This document shows positions 24,761 through 35,474 of a stretch of 47,458 nt of DNA, one piece after another. The notes below the pieces were generated by a model. It had not been told where the DNA came from and made no database searches. It was given only the letters and a program-made list of their open reading frames with translations. Within the stretch, counting starts at the first letter, position 1. Each line of letters starts with the position of its first letter. This DNA is from Ignavibacteria bacterium (lineage in GTDB: Bacteria > Bacteroidota > Ignavibacteria > Ignavibacteriales > Ignavibacteriaceae): positions 1 through 47,458 of the forward strand of contig JAUXVN010000083.1 in the NCBI GenBank assembly GCA_030684555.1. The letters run 5' to 3'. The translations under genes and the position numbers were made by a program.

Positions 24761-24872
24761 TTTGGGGCGTTTGTTGTTTTCATCATAATTAATCGGCAAT
24801 AATTCTCTTTTGTTCAAATGAAAAGAATACGTAATTTGCCATAAATATTTTTCCACCTTCATTGGGAACTAT

Positions 24873-26144
24873 ATGCAACTCTGTATTTTTGAAGATATAT
24901 ATTTCGACCGCTTAGAACCACTCATTTTCTCTCGTCCTGCATACAATTTAGTATGCGGAATTTCTACTTTAAGGGATAAAATTACCAGGGCTTATCCGGA
25001 AGTTAAAGTATCATTACATACGCGCCCGTATTTAGAAGCTTTTTTAACTTCAAAAAATCCGGGTTATCAAGTTAATTCGATTGAAGATGACACTTGTCTT
25101 TTTATTAATGGACGAATAATCGCACCGGAGAATCTTGCCGAAATAATTCCTTTGGATGACCCGGAAGATAAACTTTACATGACTGAAGATACCATTGTAG
25201 CGGCAAGGGTTTCAGGAAAAAAATTGAAAGAAGTAAAAAATTCATTATACGATCTTCTAACTCCCGCAAACTTTGACGGCTTACTTGTTGAGAAGGTAGA
25301 AATCCCTGTAATAAATTATGTATGGGATTTGATTAATTATAATCATATCGAAATGGAAAAGGATTTTAACTACCTCACAAAAAAAATTAACTTTAAGAAA
25401 AAAGAAAACCTGAAAGGGAAAATTTATCCCGGTGCATACTTAATTAATGAAGAAAGAATTTTTATTGATGAAGGAGCGGAGATTAAATCGGGTGCAGTTT
25501 TAGACGCTACCGGTGGATTTATTTATATCTCAAAAGATGCAATTGTTTATCCGAACGCTGTTATAGAAGGACCGGTGTTTGTCGGTGAGAAAAGTCAGGT
25601 TAAAAGCTGTGCCCGAATTTATGAAAATGTAAGTATTGGCAAAGTGTGTAAAGTTGGGGGTGAAGTTGAGCATTCTATTATTCTTCCTTATACAAATAAA
25701 CAGCATTCCGGATTTTTAGGACATGCATATTTGGGAAGCTGGGTTAACATAGGCGCAGATACAAACTGTAGTGATCTAAAAAATAACTATGGCAGTGTGA
25801 AGATGTATATTAACGGAGAAATTGTGAATAGCGGTTGTCAATTCCTTGGCTTAATAATGGGCGATCATTGTAAAACTGCGATTAATACAATGTTTAATAC
25901 CGGAACTATGGTTGGATTTTCTTGCAATATTTACGGGGCTGATTTCCCTCCAAAATACATCCCGTCTTTTTCGTGGGGAGGAAGTGAATCGATGACAACA
26001 TATGATTTGGAAAGAACTATAGAAACTGCTAAACGCGTTCTTCACAGACGTTCAAAAGTAATGAGTGAATCTGAAGAAAAATTATTCCGAAAAATATTTG
26101 ATTTAACACAAAAAGAAAGGAGAAAACGCGGTTACCCGTATTAA
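24873..26144 (+). CDS. GlmU-like sugar-nucleotide protein with left-handed beta-helix
   Basis: 423 residues. The N-terminal 180 resemble the altered nucleotidyltransferase of the Bacteroidota 'alternative GlmU' family (LCIFEDIYFDRLEPLIFSRP, AYNLVCGISTLRDKI); the classic GlmU signature LAAGxGTRM is absent. From residue 185 hexapeptide repeats (GAYLINEERIFIDEGAEIKSG..., SGFLGHAYLGSWVNIGADT) build a beta-helix acyltransferase. The family is proposed to make UDP-GlcNAc for peptidoglycan and glycans. It heads the long + strand run and lies 6 bases from rsmB, so they are probably cotranscribed. Confidence 0.85.
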   Translation: MQLCIFEDIYFDRLEPLIFSRPAYNLVCGISTLRDKITRAYPEVKVSLHTRPYLEAFLTSKNPGYQVNSIEDDTCLFINGRIIAPENLAEIIPLDDPEDKLYMTEDTIVAARVSGKKLKEVKNSLYDLLTPANFDGLLVEKVEIPVINYVWDLINYNHIEMEKDFNYLTKKINFKKKENLKGKIYPGAYLINEERIFIDEGAEIKSGAVLDATGGFIYISKDAIVYPNAVIEGPVFVGEKSQVKSCARIYENVSIGKVCKVGGEVEHSIILPYTNKQHSGFLGHAYLGSWVNIGADTNCSDLKNNYGSVKMYINGEIVNSGCQFLGLIMGDHCKTAINTMFNTGTMVGFSCNIYGADFPPKYIPSFSWGGSESMTTYDLERTIETAKRVLHRRSKVMSESEEKLFRKIFDLTQKERRKRGYPY

Positions 26145-26150
26145 AAATTT

Positions 26151-27518
26151 ATGACAAAATTAGAAGAACATCTTGTACGTGATCTCTATACCGGCGTAAG
26201 AGGTCTTGCTGTAAAAATATTGAATCGTGTTGAAAGAACTGACGCTTATCTTGATAAGCTTCTTGATAATGAAATGAAAAGTCATGAGTTGAGCGGTCAG
26301 GATAAAGCTCTGTTATATGAAATTGTTCATGGCGTTGTTAGATGGATGGGAAGATTGGATTGGATTTTAAGTGGTTTTTATAAAGGACAGTTTTCAAAAG
26401 CGATCCCGATCTTAAAAAATGCACTCAGAGTTGCTCTCTATCAAATAATGTTTCTTGATAAAGTTCCTGAATATGCAGCGGTTAATGAAGCAGTTGAATT
26501 TGTAAAAAAACTTCAAGGGCAAAAACCAGCAGACATAACAAATGCAGTTTTAAGAAATATTCTTAAAAATAAAAACAACTTACGTTACCCTGATCCGGAA
26601 GAAGATACAATAGGTTATATGGCTGCATATTATTCGCATCCATCATGGTTAGTTAAAAGATGGCTGAACCGTTATGGAAAAGAGGCAACTGAAGCTCTAC
26701 TTATTGCCAACAATGAAAGACCTTATCTTACTTTACGAGTTAATTTGTTGAAAATAAGTTCCCCCGAATTCCAAAATTTACTTGAATCTGTAAACTTAAA
26801 ATTTTCATTAGGTAAATATTTACCGGAGTTTTTTAAACTTCAAAACTTATCTAATATTACACAGTGGCAGTATTTTATTGAGGGTTATTTTAATATTCAG
26901 GATGAAAGTGCCGGACTTGCATGTAAACTACTTCAAGCCGAGCCCGGTATGCGGGTGCTTGACTTATGTGCTGCTCCAGGAGGAAAGTCGGTCTATCTCG
27001 CTGATCTTATGAATAACAAAGGAGAAATAGTTTCGATTGACAAGTTTGAATCTCGATTGAAAATGCTTGATAAAAATCTCGACAGATTAGCTATCACATG
27101 TGTTAAAACTGTTTGGGCTGATTCACTGGAATATACGACTGATGAGCTTTTTGACAGAGTTTTGGCGGATGTCCCATGTTCGGGCATTGGTACATTATCA
27201 AAAAAACCCGATATCAAATGGAAGAAAGATTTGCTCGATATTCGAAATTTAAATGATTTACAAAGTGCATTAATTGAACGAGCCGGCAACCTTGTAAAAA
27301 TTGGTGGTTATATTGTGTATAGTACTTGTACAACTGAACCGGAAGAGAATTTTGATATAGTGTCAAAATTTTTAGAACACCATCAGGAGTTTGAATTAAT
27401 TAATGCAAAAAATCATTTAAGTGAAGAGCTAATTGATGAAAATGGTTGTGTACAAACTCTTCCGCATAAGCATAAAATGGATGGAGCTTTCGCGGCTCTT
27501 CTAAAACGAAATGGTTAA
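26151..27518 (+). CDS. rsmB: 16S rRNA (cytosine(967)-C5)-methyltransferase
   Basis: 455 residues: an N-terminal NusB-like RNA-binding domain (GVRGLAVKILNRVERTDAYL, LLYEIVHGVVRWMGRLDWIL) and a C-terminal Rossmann methylase. SAM motif LDLCAAPGGKSVYLADLM; motif IV ADVPCSGIGTLSKKPDIKW with its cysteine; motif VI YSTCTTEPEEN with the catalytic cysteine; ending GAFAALLKR. Both cysteines needed for C5 methylation are present. It follows the GlmU-like gene closely. Confidence 0.95.
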   Translation: MTKLEEHLVRDLYTGVRGLAVKILNRVERTDAYLDKLLDNEMKSHELSGQDKALLYEIVHGVVRWMGRLDWILSGFYKGQFSKAIPILKNALRVALYQIMFLDKVPEYAAVNEAVEFVKKLQGQKPADITNAVLRNILKNKNNLRYPDPEEDTIGYMAAYYSHPSWLVKRWLNRYGKEATEALLIANNERPYLTLRVNLLKISSPEFQNLLESVNLKFSLGKYLPEFFKLQNLSNITQWQYFIEGYFNIQDESAGLACKLLQAEPGMRVLDLCAAPGGKSVYLADLMNNKGEIVSIDKFESRLKMLDKNLDRLAITCVKTVWADSLEYTTDELFDRVLADVPCSGIGTLSKKPDIKWKKDLLDIRNLNDLQSALIERAGNLVKIGGYIVYSTCTTEPEENFDIVSKFLEHHQEFELINAKNHLSEELIDENGCVQTLPHKHKMDGAFAALLKRNG

Positions 27519-27557
27519 TTTGGATAACAATTTTTAAATTAAAAATAATGTTTAAAT

Positions 27558-28409
27558 ATGTTTGAAACATTTTCAGCTGAACTTAAAGAAGCTCGAGAAT
27601 CTCTGGGAATGAGCCTTGAGCAGCTTGCAAATAAAATAAAAATCGATATTAAGTTTCTTGAAGCAATCGAAAAGGGAGATTTTACATTCCTTCCGGAAAT
27701 TTATGTCAGGGCTTTTCTTAAAGAATACGCCCGTACAATAGGGCTTGATGAAAATAAAATTCTCAAAAAATTTTCACAGATTCGTGATGGTAAATTTACC
27801 GCCGAGCCTGAACAACCTATTGAAAGTGAAATCCCCACTCTTAATGCTCAGCCGCAGCATTCGATAAATAAACCACTCCCGCAAAGGAATGATGAAATAT
27901 TCGATACTTATAAAAAAGATTCTCCGGCTGATAATAAAAATCAATTGATGATGATCGGCGCATTGTTGTTGGTTGTAATAGCAGTTGCGATTTATTTTTT
28001 TGTAATAAAAGGCGGCTCAAAGCAGATCATTACTGAAAAATCTTACGAAGAAGTTTTACAAGAACGTGACCTCGCTGAACGAAAAAGATTTTTAGATGAC
28101 TCTGAAGAAGCCGGTGGGGTAACTGATTCAGACAGTCTGGTGCTTTTAATTCGCGCAGTTGATTCAAGTTGGTTCAGAATTTTATCGGATGGGGAGATTG
28201 AGAAAGAGTATTATTTGCGTCCAAAACAATCATTGGAAATTAAAGCCTCGGAGAGTTTTAGTTTGTTAATTGGAAATTCAAGTGGTGTTTCGCTTGCACT
28301 TAATAATGAGACACTTCCTCTAAATGTTGTTAAGGGACGCGCTCTCAAATGTATAATTAATCGAAATGGTTTAAGTTATCCCGATAATGTTATTGACGGC
28401 AATAGATAG
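27558..28409 (+). CDS. RodZ-like helix-turn-helix membrane protein
   Basis: 283 residues: an N-terminal Xre-type helix-turn-helix (LGMSLEQLANKIKIDIKFLE, AIEKGDFTFLPEIYVRAFLK, residues 12-75), a linker, one membrane helix near 131-150 (LLVVIAVAIYFFVI) and a C-terminal DUF4115-type beta domain (DSSWFRILSDGEIEKEYYLR, PLNVVKGRALK). This is the RodZ layout; RodZ links MreB to the cell wall synthesis machinery. mreB is not in the window, so a link to shape is inferred from architecture. Its stop is 3 bases from ligA. Confidence 0.8.
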   Translation: MFETFSAELKEARESLGMSLEQLANKIKIDIKFLEAIEKGDFTFLPEIYVRAFLKEYARTIGLDENKILKKFSQIRDGKFTAEPEQPIESEIPTLNAQPQHSINKPLPQRNDEIFDTYKKDSPADNKNQLMMIGALLLVVIAVAIYFFVIKGGSKQIITEKSYEEVLQERDLAERKRFLDDSEEAGGVTDSDSLVLLIRAVDSSWFRILSDGEIEKEYYLRPKQSLEIKASESFSLLIGNSSGVSLALNNETLPLNVVKGRALKCIINRNGLSYPDNVIDGNR

Positions 28410-30419
<2,010 letters not shown>

Positions 30420-30426
30420 TATTAGA

Positions 30427-30951
30427 ATGATTTTTTTTACACGACTATTCACACTCTGGTTTGTCTTCTTTGCAAAAAGGAAGAGAGAGCAGATATTAGC
30501 ATCGAATCAATTTATTACCCGTTCACATTTCTTTACGCTGATTTTACCTGATGAGGAAAAAGATTTTTTAGCATCTCTTAAAATTATTGATCATCTTCTT
30601 CAACAAAAAAAAGAAGTGACGATTGTTCTGAACAATGCTAAAGCTCATTACATTCATCAAAAATATTCAATTAGAGAAATCGAATATTATCAGACTGATA
30701 AAAATAAACTCGGTTTACCCGTTAAAAAATTTAGAGAACAATTAGCTTCTCTACGCAGTGATGTTGTAATGGATTTATCAAGGGGTGAATCATATTTTCA
30801 TATTTCTGCAGCATATTGCATTAAGGCAAAGTATGTAATCGGTTTTGAAAAGCCTGATTCAGATAAATTTTATTCGATTCAGTTGCGGATTAATGAATCA
30901 ACACCTGAAATATCTTATAAAAATTTCTTAAATTGTATACAAATGTTTTAG
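30427..30951 (+). CDS. Small GT9/heptosyltransferase-like protein, single domain
   Basis: 174 residues, cytosolic or membrane-associated through a hydrophobic N-terminus (FFTRLFTLWFVFFAKRK). Predicted as a Rossmann half domain: HFFTLILPDEEKDFLASLKI, KKEVTIVLNN, the segment LRSDVVMDLSRGESYFHISA and KAKYVIGFEKPDSDKFYSIQ. The last part is like the sugar-glycosyltransferase 9 'reach and recognise' region (AKYRIGF in the full GT9 at 39227), but the C-terminal nucleotide-binding half is absent. It may be an own family common in this phylum; function unassigned. Confidence 0.5.
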   Translation: MIFFTRLFTLWFVFFAKRKREQILASNQFITRSHFFTLILPDEEKDFLASLKIIDHLLQQKKEVTIVLNNAKAHYIHQKYSIREIEYYQTDKNKLGLPVKKFREQLASLRSDVVMDLSRGESYFHISAAYCIKAKYVIGFEKPDSDKFYSIQLRINESTPEISYKNFLNCIQMF

Positions 30952-30959
30952 GAAACTTA

Positions 30960-31307
30960 ATGAATTTTACAACACAAAGAATTGAAGATATTGTAGTCTT
31001 CTCATTGAATGAAACTAAACTCGATGCAAATAATTCCGGCTTAGTTAAAGCTGAATTTACTTTGCTAATGAAATTAGAATCCGTTAAAAAACTTATACTG
31101 GATTTAACTGATGTTGAATCATGTGATAGTACAGGACTTAGTGCATTACTTGTAGCAAATCGACTTGTCAATGCTAACAACGGAAGAATTTGTTTAGTCT
31201 CAACATCAGAGAAAGTCCTTTCGCTTATACGTATCACGCAATTAAATAAAGTATTGAGCGTACACACTACGCTTGTTGATGCATTGCAAGAATTAAAAGA
31301 CAAATAA
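30960..31307 (+). CDS. STAS-domain anti-sigma factor antagonist
   Basis: 115 residues from the ATG at 30960 (an earlier in-frame ATG at 30933 would overlap the previous gene). The STAS fold is complete: TQRIEDIVVFSLNETKLDAN, KKLILDLTDVESCDSTGLSA with the phosphorylatable serine in the CDSTGL loop, and RICLVSTSEKVLSLIRITQL. It belongs to the SpoIIAA/RsbV class that binds anti-sigma kinases; no kinase or sigma gene is adjacent. It lies 8 bases after the GT9-like gene and 6 before the symporter. Confidence 0.9.
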   Translation: MNFTTQRIEDIVVFSLNETKLDANNSGLVKAEFTLLMKLESVKKLILDLTDVESCDSTGLSALLVANRLVNANNGRICLVSTSEKVLSLIRITQLNKVLSVHTTLVDALQELKDK

Positions 31308-31313
31308 AAAACA

Positions 31314-32762
31314 GTGGAAATATCATATATAGATTACGGAATTGTAATAGTTTATATGGCAGCTATTGCAATATTTGGTGTTCTTTCCGGGGGGAAACAA
31401 AAAAATGTAAAAGATTATTTCCTCGGATCAACAAAAGTTCCCTGGTGGGCAGTATGCTTTTCAATTGTTGCTGCTGAAACCAGCACTCTTACGTTTATAT
31501 CTATTCCCGGGTTAGCTTACCTTACTAATCTTAATTTTCTCCAACTTACAGTCGGTTATCTGATTGGAAGAATAATCATTGCGAATTTTTTTCTTCCTTC
31601 ATATTTCAAGGGGGAATTAGCCACCGCATATGTTTATCTCGAAAATCGTTTTGGAGTGAAAACTCGTTCATTTGCTTCAATAGTTTTTCTTTTTACAAGA
31701 ACCGCTGCTGATGGTGTTAGATTATTTGCAACCGCTATTCCACTTAAATTGATGCTTGATATAAGTTATCCAACAGCTATAGTGATAATTGCTGTAGTTA
31801 CATTAATCTATACTTATACAGGTGGAGTTAAAGGAATTATTTGGGTTGATGTAGTTCAAATGTTTTTGTATTTGGGAGGAGCAATATTATCGGGAATACT
31901 ACTCATTAATATGTTACCTGATGGATGGACTTCCGTACTTACAGCTGCTTCAACAAACGATAAATTGTCAATCATAAATTGGGGATTTGATAATGGCGTG
32001 AGTGGGTTTTTCGCGCAACCTTATACATTAATCGGAGGATTATTAGGAGGAGCTTTTTTATCAATGGCTTCACACGGCACAGATCAATTAATAGTTCAAA
32101 GATTATTGGCAACTAAGGATCTCAAACAGGGACAAAAAGCAATTATTGGAAGCGGAGTAATTGTAATTATTCAGTTTGCAATTTTCTTAGTTCTCGGTGT
32201 AATGTTATATGCATTTTTTGGTCAAATGGATATGAAGTCGGATGAGATATTCCCATACTTCATTATAAACCATTTGCCGGTTGGAGTAACGGGAATTATT
32301 ATAGCAGGACTTTTTGCAGCGGCGATGAGTACAATTGCCGGCTCGGTTAGTTCACTCTCATCATCAACTATGATGGATCTATTTATTCCATACTTTGGTA
32401 AATATACTTCTGAAGAGAAGTACTTACCCATTTCTCGAATCTTCACAGTTATTTGGACGATTATGTTGATTGGTTCAGCAATCTTTTTTATGAATTCCCC
32501 TCAAACAGTAGTTGAACTTGCCCTTAGTATAGCATCGTTTACATACGGTGGATTGCTGGGAACTTTTTTACTCGGATTATTGAATAAAAAAGCAAAACAA
32601 GAAGATGCACTTGCTGCTTTTGTTGCGGGTATATTAATAATGGTTACAGTTATTTCATTGAAATTAGTTGCGTGGACATGGTTTACTTTAATCGGTGTTT
32701 TAGCCACTTTAATTGTAGGTTCAATTCTAGCATCATTAAGTGAGAGAGAGAAGAAAATCTGA
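31314..32762 (+). CDS. Sodium:solute symporter (SSS family), first of two
   Basis: 482 residues, about 13 membrane helices. Family signs: the start helix with DYFLGSTKVPWWAVCFSIVA, AAETSTLTFISIPGLAY, TAADGVRLFATAIPLKLMLD, TYTGGVKGIIWVDVVQMFLY and GLFAAAMSTIAGSVSSLSSS with the sodium-site serines. Substrate unknown. It starts at GTG 31314, 6 bases after the STAS gene; no ATG is suitable. A second, divergent SSS protein follows directly. Confidence 0.92.
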   Translation: MEISYIDYGIVIVYMAAIAIFGVLSGGKQKNVKDYFLGSTKVPWWAVCFSIVAAETSTLTFISIPGLAYLTNLNFLQLTVGYLIGRIIIANFFLPSYFKGELATAYVYLENRFGVKTRSFASIVFLFTRTAADGVRLFATAIPLKLMLDISYPTAIVIIAVVTLIYTYTGGVKGIIWVDVVQMFLYLGGAILSGILLINMLPDGWTSVLTAASTNDKLSIINWGFDNGVSGFFAQPYTLIGGLLGGAFLSMASHGTDQLIVQRLLATKDLKQGQKAIIGSGVIVIIQFAIFLVLGVMLYAFFGQMDMKSDEIFPYFIINHLPVGVTGIIIAGLFAAAMSTIAGSVSSLSSSTMMDLFIPYFGKYTSEEKYLPISRIFTVIWTIMLIGSAIFFMNSPQTVVELALSIASFTYGGLLGTFLLGLLNKKAKQEDALAAFVAGILIMVTVISLKLVAWTWFTLIGVLATLIVGSILASLSEREKKI

Positions 32763-32815
32763 ATTCCTTTTCAGAAATAATTAACTAATTCTTATACTTC
32801 AACGATGGATTCAGA

Positions 32816-34567
32816 ATGCACTTTGTTGATTATCTAATCATCTTCATTTACTTCGTATTTATAATAGCAGTCGCTTTTTATTATTCCAAACGAGCCGGTA
32901 AAAGTACAAATGAATTTTTCCTTTCAGGTAGAAATCTTCCATGGTATCTTGCCGGATTATCTATGGTTGCTACAACATTTGCTGCCGATACGCCATTAGC
33001 CGTCACCGAGTTAGTTGCTAAAAATGGAATTTCTGGGAACTGGGTTTGGTGGAACTTCGTATTTGGTGGATTGTTAACGGTTTTCTTTTTTGCCCGTTTA
33101 TGGCGGCGTGCAGGAATAATGACTGAAGTAGAGTTTGCTGAAATTCGTTATTCGGGAAAACCTGCAAAATTCTTACGTGGTTTTCGCGCTGTTTACCTTG
33201 GCTTATTCATGAATATTATTATTCTTGGCTGGGTAAATAAAGCGATGATGTCAATACTAACCGGAATGTTTGATATTCCTGAATCAACAGTAATATTTTA
33301 TGTTTTTGGATGTATGTTTTTAGTTGCGGTTTACTCGGCTATTTCCGGATTGTGGGGAGTAGTTGTTACAGATGCAATCCAGTTTGTACTTGCAATCGGT
33401 GCGTGTATTATTCTTGCGGTATTGGTTTTACAAGCTCCTGAAATAGGTGGCATCTCGGGTTTAAAAGAAAAATTACCTCCGTTTGTTTTTGATTTTTTCC
33501 CTAAAATTACTGCTGATCCCGCCTCAATATCAGGAGCATTTGCTTTAACCGTTTCATCGTTTCTGGCATATATCGGAATTCAATGGTGGGCATCATGGTA
33601 TCCGGGTGCTGAACCTGGTGGAGGCGGTTACGTTGCTCAACGAATGATGTCGGCTAAAAATGAAAAACATTCATTATTTGCTGTCCTATTTTTTCAAATT
33701 GCTCATTACGGATTGCGACCATGGCCCTGGATTATCGTTGGTTTAGCATCATTAGTTTTATATCCTGATTTGGGTCCCGATCAAAAAGGAATGGGCTACA
33801 TTTACGCAATGAGAGACTTTCTTCCTGTTGGATTAAAAGGTTTATTAGTCGCAGCTTTTTTTGCTGCATACATGAGTACAATTGCTACTCAGTTGAATTG
33901 GGGAACTTCTTACTTGATCAATGATTTTTATAGAAGATTCATGTCTCAATCAAAAGATGAAAAACATTATGTGTTTGCATCAAGAGTAACGACAATAATT
34001 TTAATGGTCGTTTCGGTAATCGTAACAATGTTTATTACACGTATTTCCGGGGCGTGGGAATTTATCCTCGAATGCGGAGCCGGTTTGGGATTAGTCTTAA
34101 TCTTAAGATGGTTCTGGTGGCGGATAAACGCTTGGTCAGAAATATCAGCGATGATAACTCCATTTCTCATTTTACCGATAGTTAGATATGCCGGTATTTC
34201 ATTTCCTGATTCGTTGTTTTACCTGGTTGGTGTCACAACTTTAGTATGGTTAACCGTAACATATTTAACCAAACCGACTGATAATGATGTATTGATTTCT
34301 TTTTATAAGAGAATTCATCCGGGCGGTCGATTGTGGAAACAAATTTCAGACACATTACCGGATGTTAAAAGTGATAGTGGTTTTGGAATAATGTTCGTAA
34401 ATTGGATTTCAGGTGTGGTTTTAGTTTATTCACTGTTATTTGGTGTCGGTAATTTGATTTTAGGTGATTTAGTTGAATCATTAGTTTTTATTGGAGTAGG
34501 GATTATAGCGGCAGCAATTATTTTTTATAATCTTTATAAAATGGAATGGACCATTACAGGAAGTTAA
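32816..34567 (+). CDS. Sodium:solute symporter (SSS family), second of two
   Basis: 583 residues with extended C-terminal helices. Family motifs: NEFFLSGRNLPWYLAGLSMV, ATTFAADTPLAVTELVA, SGLWGVVVTDAIQFVLA and a sodium-site helix near AAFFAAYMSTIATQLNWGTS. The insert SWYPGAEPGGGGYVAQRMMS is typical of a larger SSS subgroup found in Bacteroidota. Not a copy of the gene before it. An upstream ATG (32805) is in another frame. Confidence 0.92.
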   Translation: MHFVDYLIIFIYFVFIIAVAFYYSKRAGKSTNEFFLSGRNLPWYLAGLSMVATTFAADTPLAVTELVAKNGISGNWVWWNFVFGGLLTVFFFARLWRRAGIMTEVEFAEIRYSGKPAKFLRGFRAVYLGLFMNIIILGWVNKAMMSILTGMFDIPESTVIFYVFGCMFLVAVYSAISGLWGVVVTDAIQFVLAIGACIILAVLVLQAPEIGGISGLKEKLPPFVFDFFPKITADPASISGAFALTVSSFLAYIGIQWWASWYPGAEPGGGGYVAQRMMSAKNEKHSLFAVLFFQIAHYGLRPWPWIIVGLASLVLYPDLGPDQKGMGYIYAMRDFLPVGLKGLLVAAFFAAYMSTIATQLNWGTSYLINDFYRRFMSQSKDEKHYVFASRVTTIILMVVSVIVTMFITRISGAWEFILECGAGLGLVLILRWFWWRINAWSEISAMITPFLILPIVRYAGISFPDSLFYLVGVTTLVWLTVTYLTKPTDNDVLISFYKRIHPGGRLWKQISDTLPDVKSDSGFGIMFVNWISGVVLVYSLLFGVGNLILGDLVESLVFIGVGIIAAAIIFYNLYKMEWTITGS

Positions 34568-34618
34568 TTCATCTTGTTAAATGGGTTCAAGATTGGTTTT
34601 TGGTTGGAAGGAAGATAG

Positions 34619-35473
34619 ATGTTAACAGATAAATCATTAAAGAATTTGAAATTGATAGTTTTTGATCTCGATGGTACATTATTGAATGATGACGGTGAGA
34701 TCGGAAAAGAATCTAAAAGACTAATTGCAGAACTTAAAAAGTTGAACATACTTTTTACGTTTGCAAGCGGCAGGCTTCATACTGCATTTGTGGATTATGC
34801 TGAAGAATTAAACCTTTCTACTCCATTAATATCATTAGATGGTACATTAATAAAAGGTTATCCGGATGGCAATATTCTTTTTCAATCATATATTTCATTA
34901 AAAGATATGAACAAAGTGCTGGCTTATGCAGATAAGTATTTATTTAAAATAGCACTTTGCCATGCAGATGCAATTTATTATGATGATCATAATTCCATCG
35001 TTCCATCAATACTTAATAAATTTGGAGCAAAATTTGAAGAAGTTCCTTACTACGGATCTTATCTTGACAAAACCCTTGAAGTTGTTCTGATGAGTGATTA
35101 TAAAGAAAGTATAGTTGAAGTTAATAATAGATTAAACTTCCCGTATACCTGGGGTTTAACTACAAATTATTACCGTTCGCAATCTCATAATCATATGTAC
35201 TTTTTGGAAGTCCGGCGTAAAGGTTCGTCAAAAGGAACGGGACTTAAAAACTTGTTGAAGAAGTTAAAAATAAAATGGAATGAAACTGCGGTAATTGGTG
35301 ATTGGCATAACGATAAATCGCTGTTCGAAACTAAAGCCTTAAAAATAGCGGTTGCCAACGCTGTTGCAGAAATCAAATATAAATCGGATCATGTAACTAA
35401 ACGTACTAATCATGAGGACGGGGTTGCAGAGTTTTTAGAGATGGTTTTAAAAGCAAAAACGACATCCAAATAG
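34619..35473 (+). CDS. HAD-superfamily phosphatase, Cof/IIB type
   Basis: 284 residues. Motif I IVFDLDGTLLNDDGEI with both aspartates; motif II TFASGR; the IIB cap from about 85-190; motif IV AVIGDWHNDKSLFE. These enzymes dephosphorylate sugar phosphates or FMN-like cofactors; the true substrate is open. GDWHND replaces the usual GDxxND, keeping the metal-binding aspartates. AAGGAAG lies 8 bases before the ATG. It ends one base from the next gene. Confidence 0.92.
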   Translation: MLTDKSLKNLKLIVFDLDGTLLNDDGEIGKESKRLIAELKKLNILFTFASGRLHTAFVDYAEELNLSTPLISLDGTLIKGYPDGNILFQSYISLKDMNKVLAYADKYLFKIALCHADAIYYDDHNSIVPSILNKFGAKFEEVPYYGSYLDKTLEVVLMSDYKESIVEVNNRLNFPYTWGLTTNYYRSQSHNHMYFLEVRRKGSSKGTGLKNLLKKLKIKWNETAVIGDWHNDKSLFETKALKIAVANAVAEIKYKSDHVTKRTNHEDGVAEFLEMVLKAKTTSK

Positions 35474-35474
35474 A